64,000 nucleotides of DNA from Nitzschia sp. DOCU1 (GCA_951394045.1 OX595992.1:1054001-1118000), one strand, 5' to 3'. Positions 10,975 through 20,058 are shown, numbered from the stretch's first letter. The notes: generated by a model not told the origin, from the letters alone. Translations and numbers: made by a program.

Positions 10975-12273
10975 CTAGAAATCTAGTCTCATGTCTGCCT
11001 GGTCCGTCATGGTGTACGTGGCGGCATTCTCCACCATGTCTCCGGCTAGGTTGCTTGTCAGCTCCAGTATCTGGGGTCGTATGTATGCTAGGAAGGCGTC
11101 AGATTTCCATCTTCCCAGTGTCTTGATTTTTAAGTCTGGGTGGTTCTTGGGACTGAGCGCCAACGCCATTGCGGCCCCTGATCTGAGGGAGCGGTTTCCA
11201 ATCTCGGATGGGTCGAATCCAAACTCTTTGCTCCCCCCGTAAATTCTACATATGCTTCGCACCGTTTCTAGGGCGATCTCTTCTGTGATTCTCAACACAT
11301 TCGACTCCCTCCCTATTGTGCACAACTCGGTGTCTCCACTCCAGTCTTTCACGCGTCGTTTGATTCTGAGCACAGCGTACCCAAGTCGTGAGACGGGGTC
11401 CAATATTTTGTTCCCGGTTCTCCCTTGGGTTCGGCTCTCGCCTTTGACGCGGTTCTTTTGGTCCTTAAATCTGAGAGTGACATACTTCGCCATATCAAGG
11501 CTCATTTCGTTATCCACCGTCATTACGAGTCTTTGATCATCTCGAAACGTTACATCTGCCACTGTCAGGCGTTTGGTTCTCCCTGCTTCTTTTGTGACGC
11601 AATACTCGCAGCACCTTCCCGCAAAGAAGAACATCCCTAAGTAGAGATCCACAAAATGGGCGTTCATAGTGTCGCCGAGGTTTCGTCCATCATCATCGAC
11701 AAAGTGCTTGTACATGGTCATCAAGAACTTGGGCGTGATGGATCTTTGGCTCTTCTTTGGCGGGTCCACGCTTTGGTATGCAGCTATGAGCTCTCCCAGT
11801 GCTGGTCGGATCCTTCCTTCATTGTCGTGAAAGGGGCTCCTCTTGAGATGGCGCCGTAACGCCGAAGCCACTGCGCTTGCGGCACCTCGGACTGTACTCG
11901 CTGCCACTGGTCGATCACGCTTCCCAACCAATTGTCCTCCTTCATCGAATCGGCCAGTTCTAACAGTTTCCAGGAAGGCCTTTCCGAATACGTCTTTCTC
12001 TTGTTCGGATAACTGATCGATCTCGTCGTAATCAAGGTCCATTGACTTGACGTATCGACGAAATCTTCTCCAGTACCTGTCCTCTCTCTCGTTCGACGAC
12101 TCTCTTCTTGCGTCAAGGATGATTCGAGAGTTCGCAGTACGAACACTATCCAGGAGAGCTTCTCTGGCTCTAATGGGGATATTCGAAAGCCGTCTGGAAT
12201 CATCTGTGGAAAGTATTCGTGGAAGCGATGTGTTAGAGTGACATTGTCCGGGTAGTCCTCGGTAAGTGGACAA
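10975..12273 (-). CDS. Tyrosine recombinase of the DIRS-order element
   Basis: Open frame of 432 codons in the retroelement. The N-terminal half (about 30-170) is a helical core-binding domain. The catalytic part contains FFFAGRCCEYC (first Arg, near residue 220), a Lys-bearing beta-hairpin region, NRSLRSGAAMALAL (second Arg at 364), LGRWKSDAFLAYIRPQ (Trp 389, nucleophile Tyr 397). The family normally has His two positions before that second box (HSLRSG); here it is Arg 361. The frame starts without an ATG (first codon TTG), and its N-terminal ~490 bp overlap the RT ORF in another frame, so expression by frameshift, reinitiation or splicing is likely. The enzyme integrates the circular cDNA. 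Confidence 0.88.
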   Translation of the reverse strand: MSTYRGLPGQCHSNTSLPRILSTDDSRRLSNIPIRAREALLDSVRTANSRIILDARRESSNEREDRYWRRFRRYVKSMDLDYDEIDQLSEQEKDVFGKAFLETVRTGRFDEGGQLVGKRDRPVAASTVRGAASAVASALRRHLKRSPFHDNEGRIRPALGELIAAYQSVDPPKKSQRSITPKFLMTMYKHFVDDDGRNLGDTMNAHFVDLYLGMFFFAGRCCEYCVTKEAGRTKRLTVADVTFRDDQRLVMTVDNEMSLDMAKYVTLRFKDQKNRVKGESRTQGRTGNKILDPVSRLGYAVLRIKRRVKDWSGDTELCTIGRESNVLRITEEIALETVRSICRIYGGSKEFGFDPSEIGNRSLRSGAAMALALSPKNHPDLKIKTLGRWKSDAFLAYIRPQILELTSNLAGDMVENAATYTMTDQADMRLDF

Positions 12274-14918
12274 GACCCTTCCTCCCGTTCCTCCCCTTCG
12301 AACGACAGCCAGTCGGCAACCTTGTTCTCCTCTCCTTTTATGTGTTGGCGACCCAGGCAGACGTCCGCCTCGTAGACCAATGTCGCTATCTTCCGGGCGA
12401 TGATCTGCACAACCTCAAAGTAGGGGGAATCTTTTCGCAGGCTCCCGGCTTTGAACATCCACCCAAGGGCACTCGTGTTGTCTGCCACGGCTAGGAGGCA
12501 GTCATGCTCCCCTGACTCGGCCTCTTCGCACATGATCCACACGGTGATGGCCAGCGCTAAGAACTCAAGGACATTGTTTGCCACACTTCCTTTTCGAATG
12601 CGAGTTCCTCTGGGTACTCTGACGCGCCAAGCTCTCCCAGATAGAGAGAATCCTCCTAGTCCTACAGGACATGAATCCGAAACTCCAATCTTGGTTGGCT
12701 TCCTGTGGACTAGCAGGTTCAGGGACATTCCCCGATTCGCTTTCTTCAAGAACAGAGAAAATTGTTCAAGGTCGTCGACGTCGGCTCGACTGAGCTGTGC
12801 CTTACCCCAGCGACGGTTCAGCGTGTCTACCTTCTCTCTCAGACGAGTGAGGAAATGCCGGCCGAGGGGTAGAATGGATGCGGCATGGTTCAGCCGACCA
12901 ATAAGCGATTCGAGTTCCTTAATGGTGAGCACCATGTCCTTGGCGGCGTTGCCCAGATCGTCGCTCCAGGCTAGATACTTGTCGTCCGGCAGTCTCAGAG
13001 TTAGAGCTTTTCCATCCAATTCCCAACCTAGAACCATCTGTACTTCGGCGTGTGTTCCTTCCGCGGCGATCTTGTCGGGACTGAGGTTTGGACGGCGCTT
13101 GATTGGTTCCTTCTCTCCTGCGTATGGTCTGCTTGTGACGTGTACGGCAAGTGGCACACAGATGCCGCTGCGGCGCAGCCACTCACTGTCGTCAATACAG
13201 GAGTTGATCAAGTCGTCAACGAAATCGTCAGTTCTCGAGGGGATGGTCACTGGTATCCCGTAGGCCATCTCTCTAGCCTGGCCCACGGTCCTGGATGGGC
13301 TGTTTCGTATTGGTCCTGGGATCGTTTCTCGGCCAGGTGGGAACGTCTTTGCTGGGTCCCAATTCGAGTCAACCAAGAGTTCATTTGACAGATCCGTCAC
13401 GGCTTCTGATATCGTGGTCCACCCGGCGGGATTTGGGGTCCCGCCAAACGCCATTCGCAACATGATCAGTGCCATCTTCCCCAAGGCGATGATTTGCATG
13501 AGTGCCGTGGCCCCGTTGTGGTGCAAGCGGCGATACGCATCCGAGTAGTCGAATTTTGCCGTGAAGATTGTCTTGTCTGGGTGCTTCAGCCGCAGCGCCA
13601 CCACGAAGTGAAGTACCCTCTGTAAGCAGTGCCCGTAGATTAGTTCGTTGTAGGCTTGTTCGTCGATTCGATCGTTCACCGACCGCCTGTCCTTTGTGAA
13701 GTTGAACGAGCTGTCGTGTGTCAGCCGTAGTTTCTCCACCCTCTGACCTGTGGGTGTGAGTGTCGACTGCTTCGCCGCTCCCATGGGCTGCAAGATGGCG
13801 CCAGGGATGTCTTCTAGGCGTTCCTTGGGAATAGGTAGTGCAAATCCGTGCTCTACCTCTTTCTTCAAAAGTCTTTCCACCTCGGCTTCTTCCTTTGTGG
13901 CTGACTTGTGGTTGCCATAGTCCATGGCCAGTCGTAGGTCTTCTTTTCGTTCTTCTTCTGTTATCTCTCGCTTGAAGTAGAAAGAGACTCCTCTCGTCAT
14001 GTACTCTTTAATCCTTGGCCAGCTTGGGTGCCTCTCGTATATTCTTGAAAGATCTTTCAGCGGTCGGAATTCCTTCCCGTACGCTATTGTTGTCGACTCG
14101 TGTCGGCGTATCAACGCATCCAGGTCATAGTTGAATTCTTTCAGCTTGGCGATGTTGTGTAGTTGTGCTTCTTCTCCCGTGTCGAAGATGAAGGGTGGCG
14201 CGTCCGGAACCGCTACGTCGGAGCCATTGATCATCTGGACGGACTGGGCCAGCCACGGGGGTGGTTGAAAGAAGTCGTCTGGGGCGGGGAGGGTGGGAAA
14301 GATTTCGTGTACTGAGCTATACTTACTGATGATTCTTGTGTCTCGTGCGTTGAGCGCGATGATTCGGTGTAGATTTCGTTCTTGTGATCGATGATGAGCA
14401 AGCTGTGACGGGCTACCAACGATTTGCGCCGTGACCCACGGCGTCGATTGCATCTTGCCGATCGGGCCCTCAGTTTTGTGGCCGTGCATGGCGGTCGCCA
14501 GAGGAGTCGGGTTTGTAGTCGTAGCATGCGTCATCATGGCTGGGCTCGAGTGTTGCGACGCTTTTTGATATTGTTGTCTGGCCGTGTCCAGCTCTTGGGC
14601 CCTGGCCTGGTGCATGGCGCGCAGGGCCTGGACAGCTGCTTGTCGTTCGGATAGTTCGCGTGTGGGTGTAAGTGCTGACTGGCGCAGTTCGTGCCGGGGC
14701 CCCTGCTGTGATGATGGTGGCGCGTGCAGGGCAATACGCGAGGTTCGTTCAGTAGTAAGTGCAGTCTGGGGGCGTGCAGTTTGGTTTGATGCAGTATGTG
14801 GGAGTGCAGTGAGGGGGCGTGCAGTTTGGGATGCAGTATCTTGAAATGCAGTGAGAGTATGGTGAAATGCAGTGAGAGGACGTGCAGTTTGTGTAGAATG
14901 GTGGCGGCGTGTAGTCAT
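11784..14918 (-). CDS. Reverse transcriptase-RNase H polyprotein of the retroelement
   Basis: 1044 codons from an ATG at 14918. Residues 1-130 are low complexity with a repeated TARPLTA unit and a Gln/Ala coiled segment. The RT domain spans about 330-620: FDYSDAYRRLHHNG (catalytic Asp near 457-460), LRMAFGGTPNPAGW, and TDDFVDDLINSC (the YADD-equivalent, Asp pair near 568). RNase H follows from about 740 (IGVSDSCPVGLGGFSLSGR) and includes a later LAVADNTSALGW and HIKGEENKVADWLS. No methyltransferase domain is visible after RNase H, unlike DIRS1. The last ~163 codons overlap the recombinase frame. The role is copying element RNA to cDNA. Confidence 0.92.
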   Translation of the reverse strand: MTTRRHHSTQTARPLTAFHHTLTAFQDTASQTARPLTALPHTASNQTARPQTALTTERTSRIALHAPPSSQQGPRHELRQSALTPTRELSERQAAVQALRAMHQARAQELDTARQQYQKASQHSSPAMMTHATTTNPTPLATAMHGHKTEGPIGKMQSTPWVTAQIVGSPSQLAHHRSQERNLHRIIALNARDTRIISKYSSVHEIFPTLPAPDDFFQPPPWLAQSVQMINGSDVAVPDAPPFIFDTGEEAQLHNIAKLKEFNYDLDALIRRHESTTIAYGKEFRPLKDLSRIYERHPSWPRIKEYMTRGVSFYFKREITEEERKEDLRLAMDYGNHKSATKEEAEVERLLKKEVEHGFALPIPKERLEDIPGAILQPMGAAKQSTLTPTGQRVEKLRLTHDSSFNFTKDRRSVNDRIDEQAYNELIYGHCLQRVLHFVVALRLKHPDKTIFTAKFDYSDAYRRLHHNGATALMQIIALGKMALIMLRMAFGGTPNPAGWTTISEAVTDLSNELLVDSNWDPAKTFPPGRETIPGPIRNSPSRTVGQAREMAYGIPVTIPSRTDDFVDDLINSCIDDSEWLRRSGICVPLAVHVTSRPYAGEKEPIKRRPNLSPDKIAAEGTHAEVQMVLGWELDGKALTLRLPDDKYLAWSDDLGNAAKDMVLTIKELESLIGRLNHAASILPLGRHFLTRLREKVDTLNRRWGKAQLSRADVDDLEQFSLFLKKANRGMSLNLLVHRKPTKIGVSDSCPVGLGGFSLSGRAWRVRVPRGTRIRKGSVANNVLEFLALAITVWIMCEEAESGEHDCLLAVADNTSALGWMFKAGSLRKDSPYFEVVQIIARKIATLVYEADVCLGRQHIKGEENKVADWLSFEGEEREEGSCPLTEDYPDNVTLTHRFHEYFPQMIPDGFRISPLEPEKLSWIVFVLRTLESSLTQEESRRTRERTGTGEDFVDTSSQWTLITTRSISYPNKRKTYSERPSWKLLELADSMKEDNWLGSVIDQWQRVQSEVPQAQWLRRYGAISRGAPFTTMKEGSDQHWESS

Positions 14919-14954
14919 GTCATTGTTTTCTACTATGTCGTGACGACTACTACG

Positions 14955-15025
14955 GCCGATCCGGTCGGAATCAACGCGTAGCGAGCGATCGTTGAGCCAA
15001 GAACTGTTGGCCCGACCGGATCGGC
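14955..15025. repeat. Perfect 14-bp inverted repeat between gag-like and RT ORFs
   Basis: GCCGATCCGGTCGG at 14955-14968 and its exact reverse complement at 15012-15025 enclose a 43-nt loop. The pair lies in the only gap (114 bp) between ORF1 stop and ORF2 start, so the element RNA should fold a strong GC-rich stem there. Confidence 0.9.
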
Positions 15026-15032
15026 TTGCCGT

Positions 15033-17153
15033 TCAGCTGCTGGCTCCGTCGGCCGTGTTGGCTCGCTCTTGTTCGTAGAAGGCTACACCTTCTCGAATCT
15101 TCGACTCGATTACCTCTTTCTCCTCACGAGTCAGCAGGTTGCTTGGCTTGTGTGCGAGGCGGCAGGCTTTGCGGCAGAGGCCTTCCGTCTGATAACGGAT
15201 ACACAAGTATTCAGTGTCGCCCGTTCGATGGTGCGCGGCCTTGGGCCATCCCATACAAAACGGACGTTTCCTTGGGTTTTCGAAGTCGAACACCATGGTC
15301 CACTGCGCCGGTAGCTTCCACGCCGCTACAGGGGCTGGGTTCTTCGCGTGCCAAAGGGTCCCTCGCCTGGTTGGGGTGTCCGATTCGTTGCTTCCCGTGG
15401 GATTGGACGCAGGCGAAGCGGGCGTTCTTTCCCCCCTAGTCGATGGAGGACTCATGATGACTGCCGGCATGTGAAGTTTTGGCAAATGTCCAAACTTGAC
15501 AAGTGCGAAGATGGACGCGATGTCGGTACTCATCTCCCATTGGAGCCGCTCTCGCCCCAACTCGATGGCGGATTCTCCCGTCGGCGTCTCAGCGATGACG
15601 TCGAGGAAGCTTCGCAAGAAAGACTGGAAGACTGTGTCCATCATGAAGGCTAACTTTGCCCACATTCCCTTGTTCTCTTGGGCCTCGATCATCGCCAGGC
15701 TAGTCTGGTGCTTAATGATCTGCCCCAGTCCCATCTGGTAGCCTTGAATCGCGATGTTCTCTTCTCCATTAAGGAGTTTGAGGAGGCCTAGTAGCGTTTC
15801 GAGTTGCTTCTGTAGTTCATCGGACGTTTTGGGGATGTAGAGGTCCGTTTTTGCGAACAGTTTCACCCCCTCGTCACCTAGGTCTTCTCCGCCAAACGCA
15901 GAACGAATGAGGAATTCTCTTTCCTTCTGAGGCAGAGCTTTGGGTACAGTCTTGGGCCTGCACATGAACAGAGTGATGCCGCTTGGGGCGACTCTGAACT
16001 CACGCGATATGTAGCCTTGGGAAAAGAACTGCACAAGGCAGCCAGTGTTCAGAACGCAGGGCAGTTCCATTCGTTCGACTTCTCCCTGAACGTACTCGAG
16101 TGCCCTGGCTGGGTCCTTGTCGCTGAGGAGCCGTTCGGTGAATCGCGTCACTTCGGGGTCGAGGTCCTGCCAGTTCTTCGCCGCCAACAGACGGAACAAC
16201 TCCTTGTTCTCATCTGTGTAGCGATGAGTCATCTTCTTCCGTTCGCGATCTCTCACCTGGTTCCTCAAGACCTCTTCTTGTACATTCGCCATGGCACGAA
16301 GTGCGTCTCTCAACGCCGCATCGTTGGCTTGCGCGGTTGGCGCCTCTCCTGTGTTAATCAACACCGGATTACTGGCCGATGTCCCCTCCGGAGGTGCCTT
16401 AAGTTTCATCCCCATCTCGAAAAAGGCTTGGTCAACGGTTGGGGATCCGTTGAACTCTTTGGTAGAGCTTTTGACAACTCGATTTGCCACCATCCACAAC
16501 CAGGTCAGAAAGTTCTTCAACTCCTTCTGTTCCTCGGACGGGGCGTATCCAATCACTCCGTCGTCTCCCTCTCCCTCTTTCACGCTATCTAGTCCGAAGT
16601 TTTGGAGCAAAGTCCACGCCACGTCCTCTCCGGGAATGGGAATAGTTGGCATCAACTTCCACAACTTCGGGTGGATCCAGAAGATTCCCACAGCTTCTTG
16701 GTACCTTTCGGCGAGAACTTCTCCATCTTCTCCCGCTTTCACACTCTTGAACTCGCCAGCTGACTTGGCCCTGACAAGGTCGTCCAACGAAGGGGCCTTT
16801 GCGGCCAAACGAGTACGGTGCCCCAGTTCTCCCTTGACCGCATCCGAGTCGATGACTACAGGAGTGGGCGTGTGTCCCAGTCCCGAAACACCGATGACCA
16901 AATGATCGTTGCCGCTATCCTTCACAACGCGCAGGTTATGGACGAAGCGGACTTTTCCTTCAGGTTCGGCCACCAAGATGGCCCCGTCGTCTCGGGCTAC
17001 AGCCACCTCGAACACAAACTCCTCGAACTTTCCAACGTTCGCGTCGAGGGCGGACAGGGGCTCATGCCACACGGACTTCGGCCAGGTACCGTCGCTACTG
17101 GTACGACCAACTAGGTAGTCGAACCACTTGAGGGTAGATGGAGGGAACACCAT
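15033..17153 (-). CDS. Gag-like ORF1 of the retroelement
   Basis: 706 codons; the ATG at 17153 lies 8 bp inside repeat A1. I see no similarity to a named capsid domain. The body is alpha-helical. Near the C-terminus (about 651-668) is a metal-binding pattern C-x8-C-x3-C-x3-H (CIRYQTEGLCRKACRLAH), close to a CCCH zinc finger rather than the retroviral CCHC knuckle, followed by a basic/acidic helix. Position first in the element and a nucleic-acid-type zinc motif near the end support a gag role: packaging of element RNA. Confidence 0.75.
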   Translation of the reverse strand: MVFPPSTLKWFDYLVGRTSSDGTWPKSVWHEPLSALDANVGKFEEFVFEVAVARDDGAILVAEPEGKVRFVHNLRVVKDSGNDHLVIGVSGLGHTPTPVVIDSDAVKGELGHRTRLAAKAPSLDDLVRAKSAGEFKSVKAGEDGEVLAERYQEAVGIFWIHPKLWKLMPTIPIPGEDVAWTLLQNFGLDSVKEGEGDDGVIGYAPSEEQKELKNFLTWLWMVANRVVKSSTKEFNGSPTVDQAFFEMGMKLKAPPEGTSASNPVLINTGEAPTAQANDAALRDALRAMANVQEEVLRNQVRDRERKKMTHRYTDENKELFRLLAAKNWQDLDPEVTRFTERLLSDKDPARALEYVQGEVERMELPCVLNTGCLVQFFSQGYISREFRVAPSGITLFMCRPKTVPKALPQKEREFLIRSAFGGEDLGDEGVKLFAKTDLYIPKTSDELQKQLETLLGLLKLLNGEENIAIQGYQMGLGQIIKHQTSLAMIEAQENKGMWAKLAFMMDTVFQSFLRSFLDVIAETPTGESAIELGRERLQWEMSTDIASIFALVKFGHLPKLHMPAVIMSPPSTRGERTPASPASNPTGSNESDTPTRRGTLWHAKNPAPVAAWKLPAQWTMVFDFENPRKRPFCMGWPKAAHHRTGDTEYLCIRYQTEGLCRKACRLAHKPSNLLTREEKEVIESKIREGVAFYEQERANTADGASS

Positions 17154-17160
17154 TGAACTT

Positions 17161-17349
17161 GTTTTTAAAACGCTACAGCTAGACGCAAGGGGCGATGACT
17201 CTTCGTTTCCGATGAGATTGTGACTTCTCTCTCACTCTCTCATCGGGTCGCCCCTCCGAAGCTAGTCTCTGGCTTCCGGTCATTCCGATAGTTTGTGGCC
17301 AGAACTTCTTCGGGGCTTCTGTCCGTCCGTCCGTCGCCGGGAGTATACA
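17161..17349 (-). repeat. Split direct repeat A1 (outer copy)
   Basis: 189 bp identical by eye to A2 at 10541-10729. It is the 5' end of the element in coding direction and should contain its promoter. It borders the host sequence AATTCATCATG at 17350. Confidence 0.9.
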
Positions 17350-17664
17350 ATTCATCATGTACATTTATATAAACTCAATGATACCTTTCTGCTAAGGGGT
17401 CCGTCATCGGTTCATCGCTCCCGCCACAGCATCCACACACATACTGGGATCGTACTGGTACAAAAGAGTCAAAGGAGAACACTTGCGATATTCACACCCG
17501 CGCCGCACCATCGACGATGGGACGAGGAACAATGCAGATGCTGCCATTCAAATCGTCACACTTTTCGGCAGCAGCAATCTCCTTTGGGTTCTCATTCATT
17601 CAGAGGTATTCCTTGCCCGCGAGTCCACGGTCAAATTACTTTCAAAGACACTCGAAGCCTCACT
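17350..17664. promoter_or_regulatory. Right remnant of the promoter region upstream of the RBR ligase
   Basis: 315 bp between the retroelement and the RBR start. It must include the 5' UTR and promoter of the ligase. The frame is open upstream of 17665, back into the repeat, but without ligase-like sequence. I see no clear motif. Confidence 0.45.
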
Positions 17665-19837
17665 ATGGCGGAAAATCATCCATTGGACCTGTGTTCGTCT
17701 TCGGAAGACGAAGGCAATGTGAAAATCCTCAACTCCAATTCTTCATCAGGCAAACGCCGCGGCCGCCGCGATCAGAAAAGAGTCGCATTTGCTAGTGGCG
17801 CTCATCTACCGGCTGGCGTCATTAGTCTAGTAGAAAACGGCAATGATGATAATGATGGAGAGTCGAATCTCGATTTGAAGGTTGCGGCAAAACCCAGCCC
17901 GAGGGATCGGCGCAAACGAAACCGAGAGCAACCAGAAATCATTGAAATCTTATCAGTGTCCCCTCCCGCCAAACGGCAAAGCGTGCCTGCTGTCGCCAGG
18001 CTTCCAGCTCGAAACACAACCCATGATGTGGAAGTCGTTCTACCGGTGGGACCTCCAAAACCCAAAACGCCGTTTATGCGAGTTTTGGAAGTTTTCCCTG
18101 ACGTCGAACAAAGCTACGTCGAAAAGTTGCTGAGAGACTGCAAACACAATCTGGAAATGGCAATATCTATACTGGCAGATCGAACATATCCGAAAAGCAA
18201 AACATGCGATTCTACTCCACGTTCCAGTGTCGGCCCTTCCTCGTCTGTTCTAGTGAAGAGAACAACCAAGGTGCAACCGAAATATGATTACAACTCTCCG
18301 TCTTCCTTTACACCAACTGAAGAATACATTCAAGGGGCACTTTGTCAGCTAGGATACGAATTCTCCTTTTTAAAACTGAACGGAATTCACCACTTTTTGC
18401 ACGAGGGTAAGAATCATTATTCTATTGCTCGACGTCGATTGTTGACTCTCCTCAAGCAGACAGGCCCCAAAGCGGCCCCTGGAGAGGACAAGGAAATTCA
18501 GTACTATATCAATCTCAAGACAGTTTGGGCTACCAAACGTCCTTCGCGTGATCAAATGAAAGCGATTGGAATGGATTACTGTCTCAAACGCACAACTGCC
18601 CGGACCAAGCCTATCATTACGGATCCAATGTTGAAAGATGAAGTGGAATATGCCACAATGCAACTGGACGAATGGATGTCCACTGTCGAGGAAAAGAAAA
18701 AGCGCCAAGAAGCTCGCAAGCGCTCAGAATCTAGCGGTGACGGTGTAGAGTGCGGGTGTTGCTTTGATCGCGTACCTATTGAAGACATGGTGGCCTGTCG
18801 CAACGAAGGCCATTTATTTTGTGTCGATTGCATAGAGAACTATGCCAACACTGCCGTTTTTTCGAATGGCAGTCTCGGCGTGCTCAAAGCAACGGGGAAA
18901 CCAGCCTGTGAATTGCTATGTTGCGATTCGAGTGGCTGTCAATCGGGGTTTCATGAAGAACATTTGCAAAAGGCCTTGCCTATCAGGACACTAGAAAAGT
19001 ACAATGAATTGCAGTTCCGGGCAAATATGGAAGCAGCGGGGATATCTGACGAAATCTGGTAAGAAGGGGCCTCTGGGGGTATCTGTGTTGCTGCTGCGGA
19101 GACCATTATGGCAGCTTTTTACTAACGTTGATTGTGATTTGCTTTGTAGCACTTGCCCTAAGTGTGGATTCCAGGCAGATCTGCCTCCAAATCTGACTGT
19201 GTTTCAATGTCCTGTCGACGATTGTCGATACGAGTCTTGCCGAAAGTGCGGCAAGGCTGCTCACATCCCACTTCGCTGTGAAGAAGTAGTTCAAAAGAAG
19301 CGCGAAGACGAAGGCCGGCTCAAGGTCGAAGAAGCTATGGCCGAGGCCAAGATCCGAAAGTGCCACAAATGCAAGACATCCTTTGTCAAATCTGATGGGT
19401 GCAACAAGATGACTTGTCGATGCGGTGCCAAAATGTGCTATATCTGCCGCGCACCTCTGTCCGGTAACAATCCCTACACGCATTTTTGTCAGGTACCTCA
19501 TTGCGACCACACCAAGTGCGGCAAGTGTAAATTGTACTCCAATGCGGATGAGGACGACAAGCGGGCTATGCGAGAGGCTGGTTTGACAGCTGCGCAGACA
19601 TACCGTGAAGAAGTCAAACAACAGGAAGGCAATGTCGAGGTGAACATTGATGTAGACAAAATCATGACCAATGGAGTCAGATCTACGGCTTCAGCAGCAG
19701 TCGCCCGTCCCGGCGGTGGAAGGCCACCAGCTGTCGGCGTTCAACCGCCCGTATTGGTCCCACCGGTGAGACGTGGCCACGTTGTTGTCGGACCTGTAGC
19801 CGGACAGGGCCGCGTCCGACGCGGAACGTTTCACTAG
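17665..19837 (+). CDS. RBR-type E3 ubiquitin ligase, RNF216 (TRIAD3)-like
   Basis: Exons 17665-19058 and 19150-19837 (91-nt intron, split Cys codon) give 693 residues. The N-terminus is acidic/disordered (SSSEDEGN). A CUE-like segment near 135-175 (FMRVLEVFPDVEQSYVEKLL) may bind ubiquitin. RING1 starts near 362 (CGCCFDRV, HLFCVDCIENY). The IBR includes CPKCGFQADL and CPVDDCRYESCRKCGKAAH. RING2 is KCHKCKTSFVKSDGCNKMTC, with the presumed thioester Cys in GCNKM, then CRCGAKMCYICRAPL and an extra Cys/His tail (HCDHTKCGKCKLYSN). The RING2 wording and the tail match RNF216. The C-terminus is Pro/Gly/Arg-rich. It transfers ubiquitin through a RING-HECT hybrid mechanism. A second coding-like frame continues past the stop to 19997 (see findings). 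Confidence 0.88.
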
Positions 19838-20058
19838 CTGGCGACCGATCAGCTACGCTGTTCAAAATCATGTCCATGGACCGCCAGCGGTGATAAACCC
19901 ACCGGTGGCACCTGGTGCAGGGGCCCGGGTCACTCCGGCGACGCCGTTGCAGTTGAGGCATCACGTTTCTTTCGGGTCGCTGAGTTTTCATGGGTAAAAT
20001 GGGTAAAATTTCCAATTACTATAGAATCACAATTCTATGAAACTTCTGTAGAACTCGA
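19838..20058. other. Short convergent gap with a possible displaced C-terminus of the RBR ligase
   Basis: 221 bp between the RBR stop and the EMC1 stop. In the +1 frame, codons after 19802 read a Pro-rich peptide (NHVHGPPAVINPPVAPG) up to a TAA at 19995-19997. It resembles the composition of the annotated tail. GGGTAAAAT is tandemly doubled near 19992. Confidence 0.4.

Larger units (their letters stand above)
10368..17349 (-). mobile_element. DIRS-order tyrosine-recombinase retrotransposon with split direct repeats (PAT/TOC-like)
   Basis: A 6,982 bp element read on the minus strand. In coding direction its order is repeat A1 (17349-17161), gag-like ORF, RT-RNase H ORF, tyrosine recombinase ORF, repeat B1 (10902-10730), repeat A2 (10729-10541), repeat B2 (10540-10368). 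Each A is 189 bp and each B 173 bp; the copies look identical by eye. A1=A2 with B1=B2 is the split-direct-repeat layout known from PAT, TOC and Ngaro elements, and differs from the inverted termini of DIRS1. There is no integrase, protease or LTR pair. All three ORFs are open from end to end, and catalytic Asp residues of RT and the recombinase Arg/Tyr are present. This suggests a recent, possibly active insertion. No target-site duplication is evident, as expected for recombinase-mediated insertion. Confidence 0.9.

Noticed and set aside
12451..13263. 270-codon plus-strand frame
   Set aside because: Lies antisense to the RT domain of the retroelement and has no domain of its own.
16291..16905. 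204-codon plus-strand frame
   Set aside because: Antisense to the gag-like ORF; composition only.
10368..17349. Interpretation as an LTR (Copia or Gypsy) element
   Set aside because: Repeats are split A/B copies, not a terminal pair, and there is a tyrosine recombinase in place of a DDE integrase.
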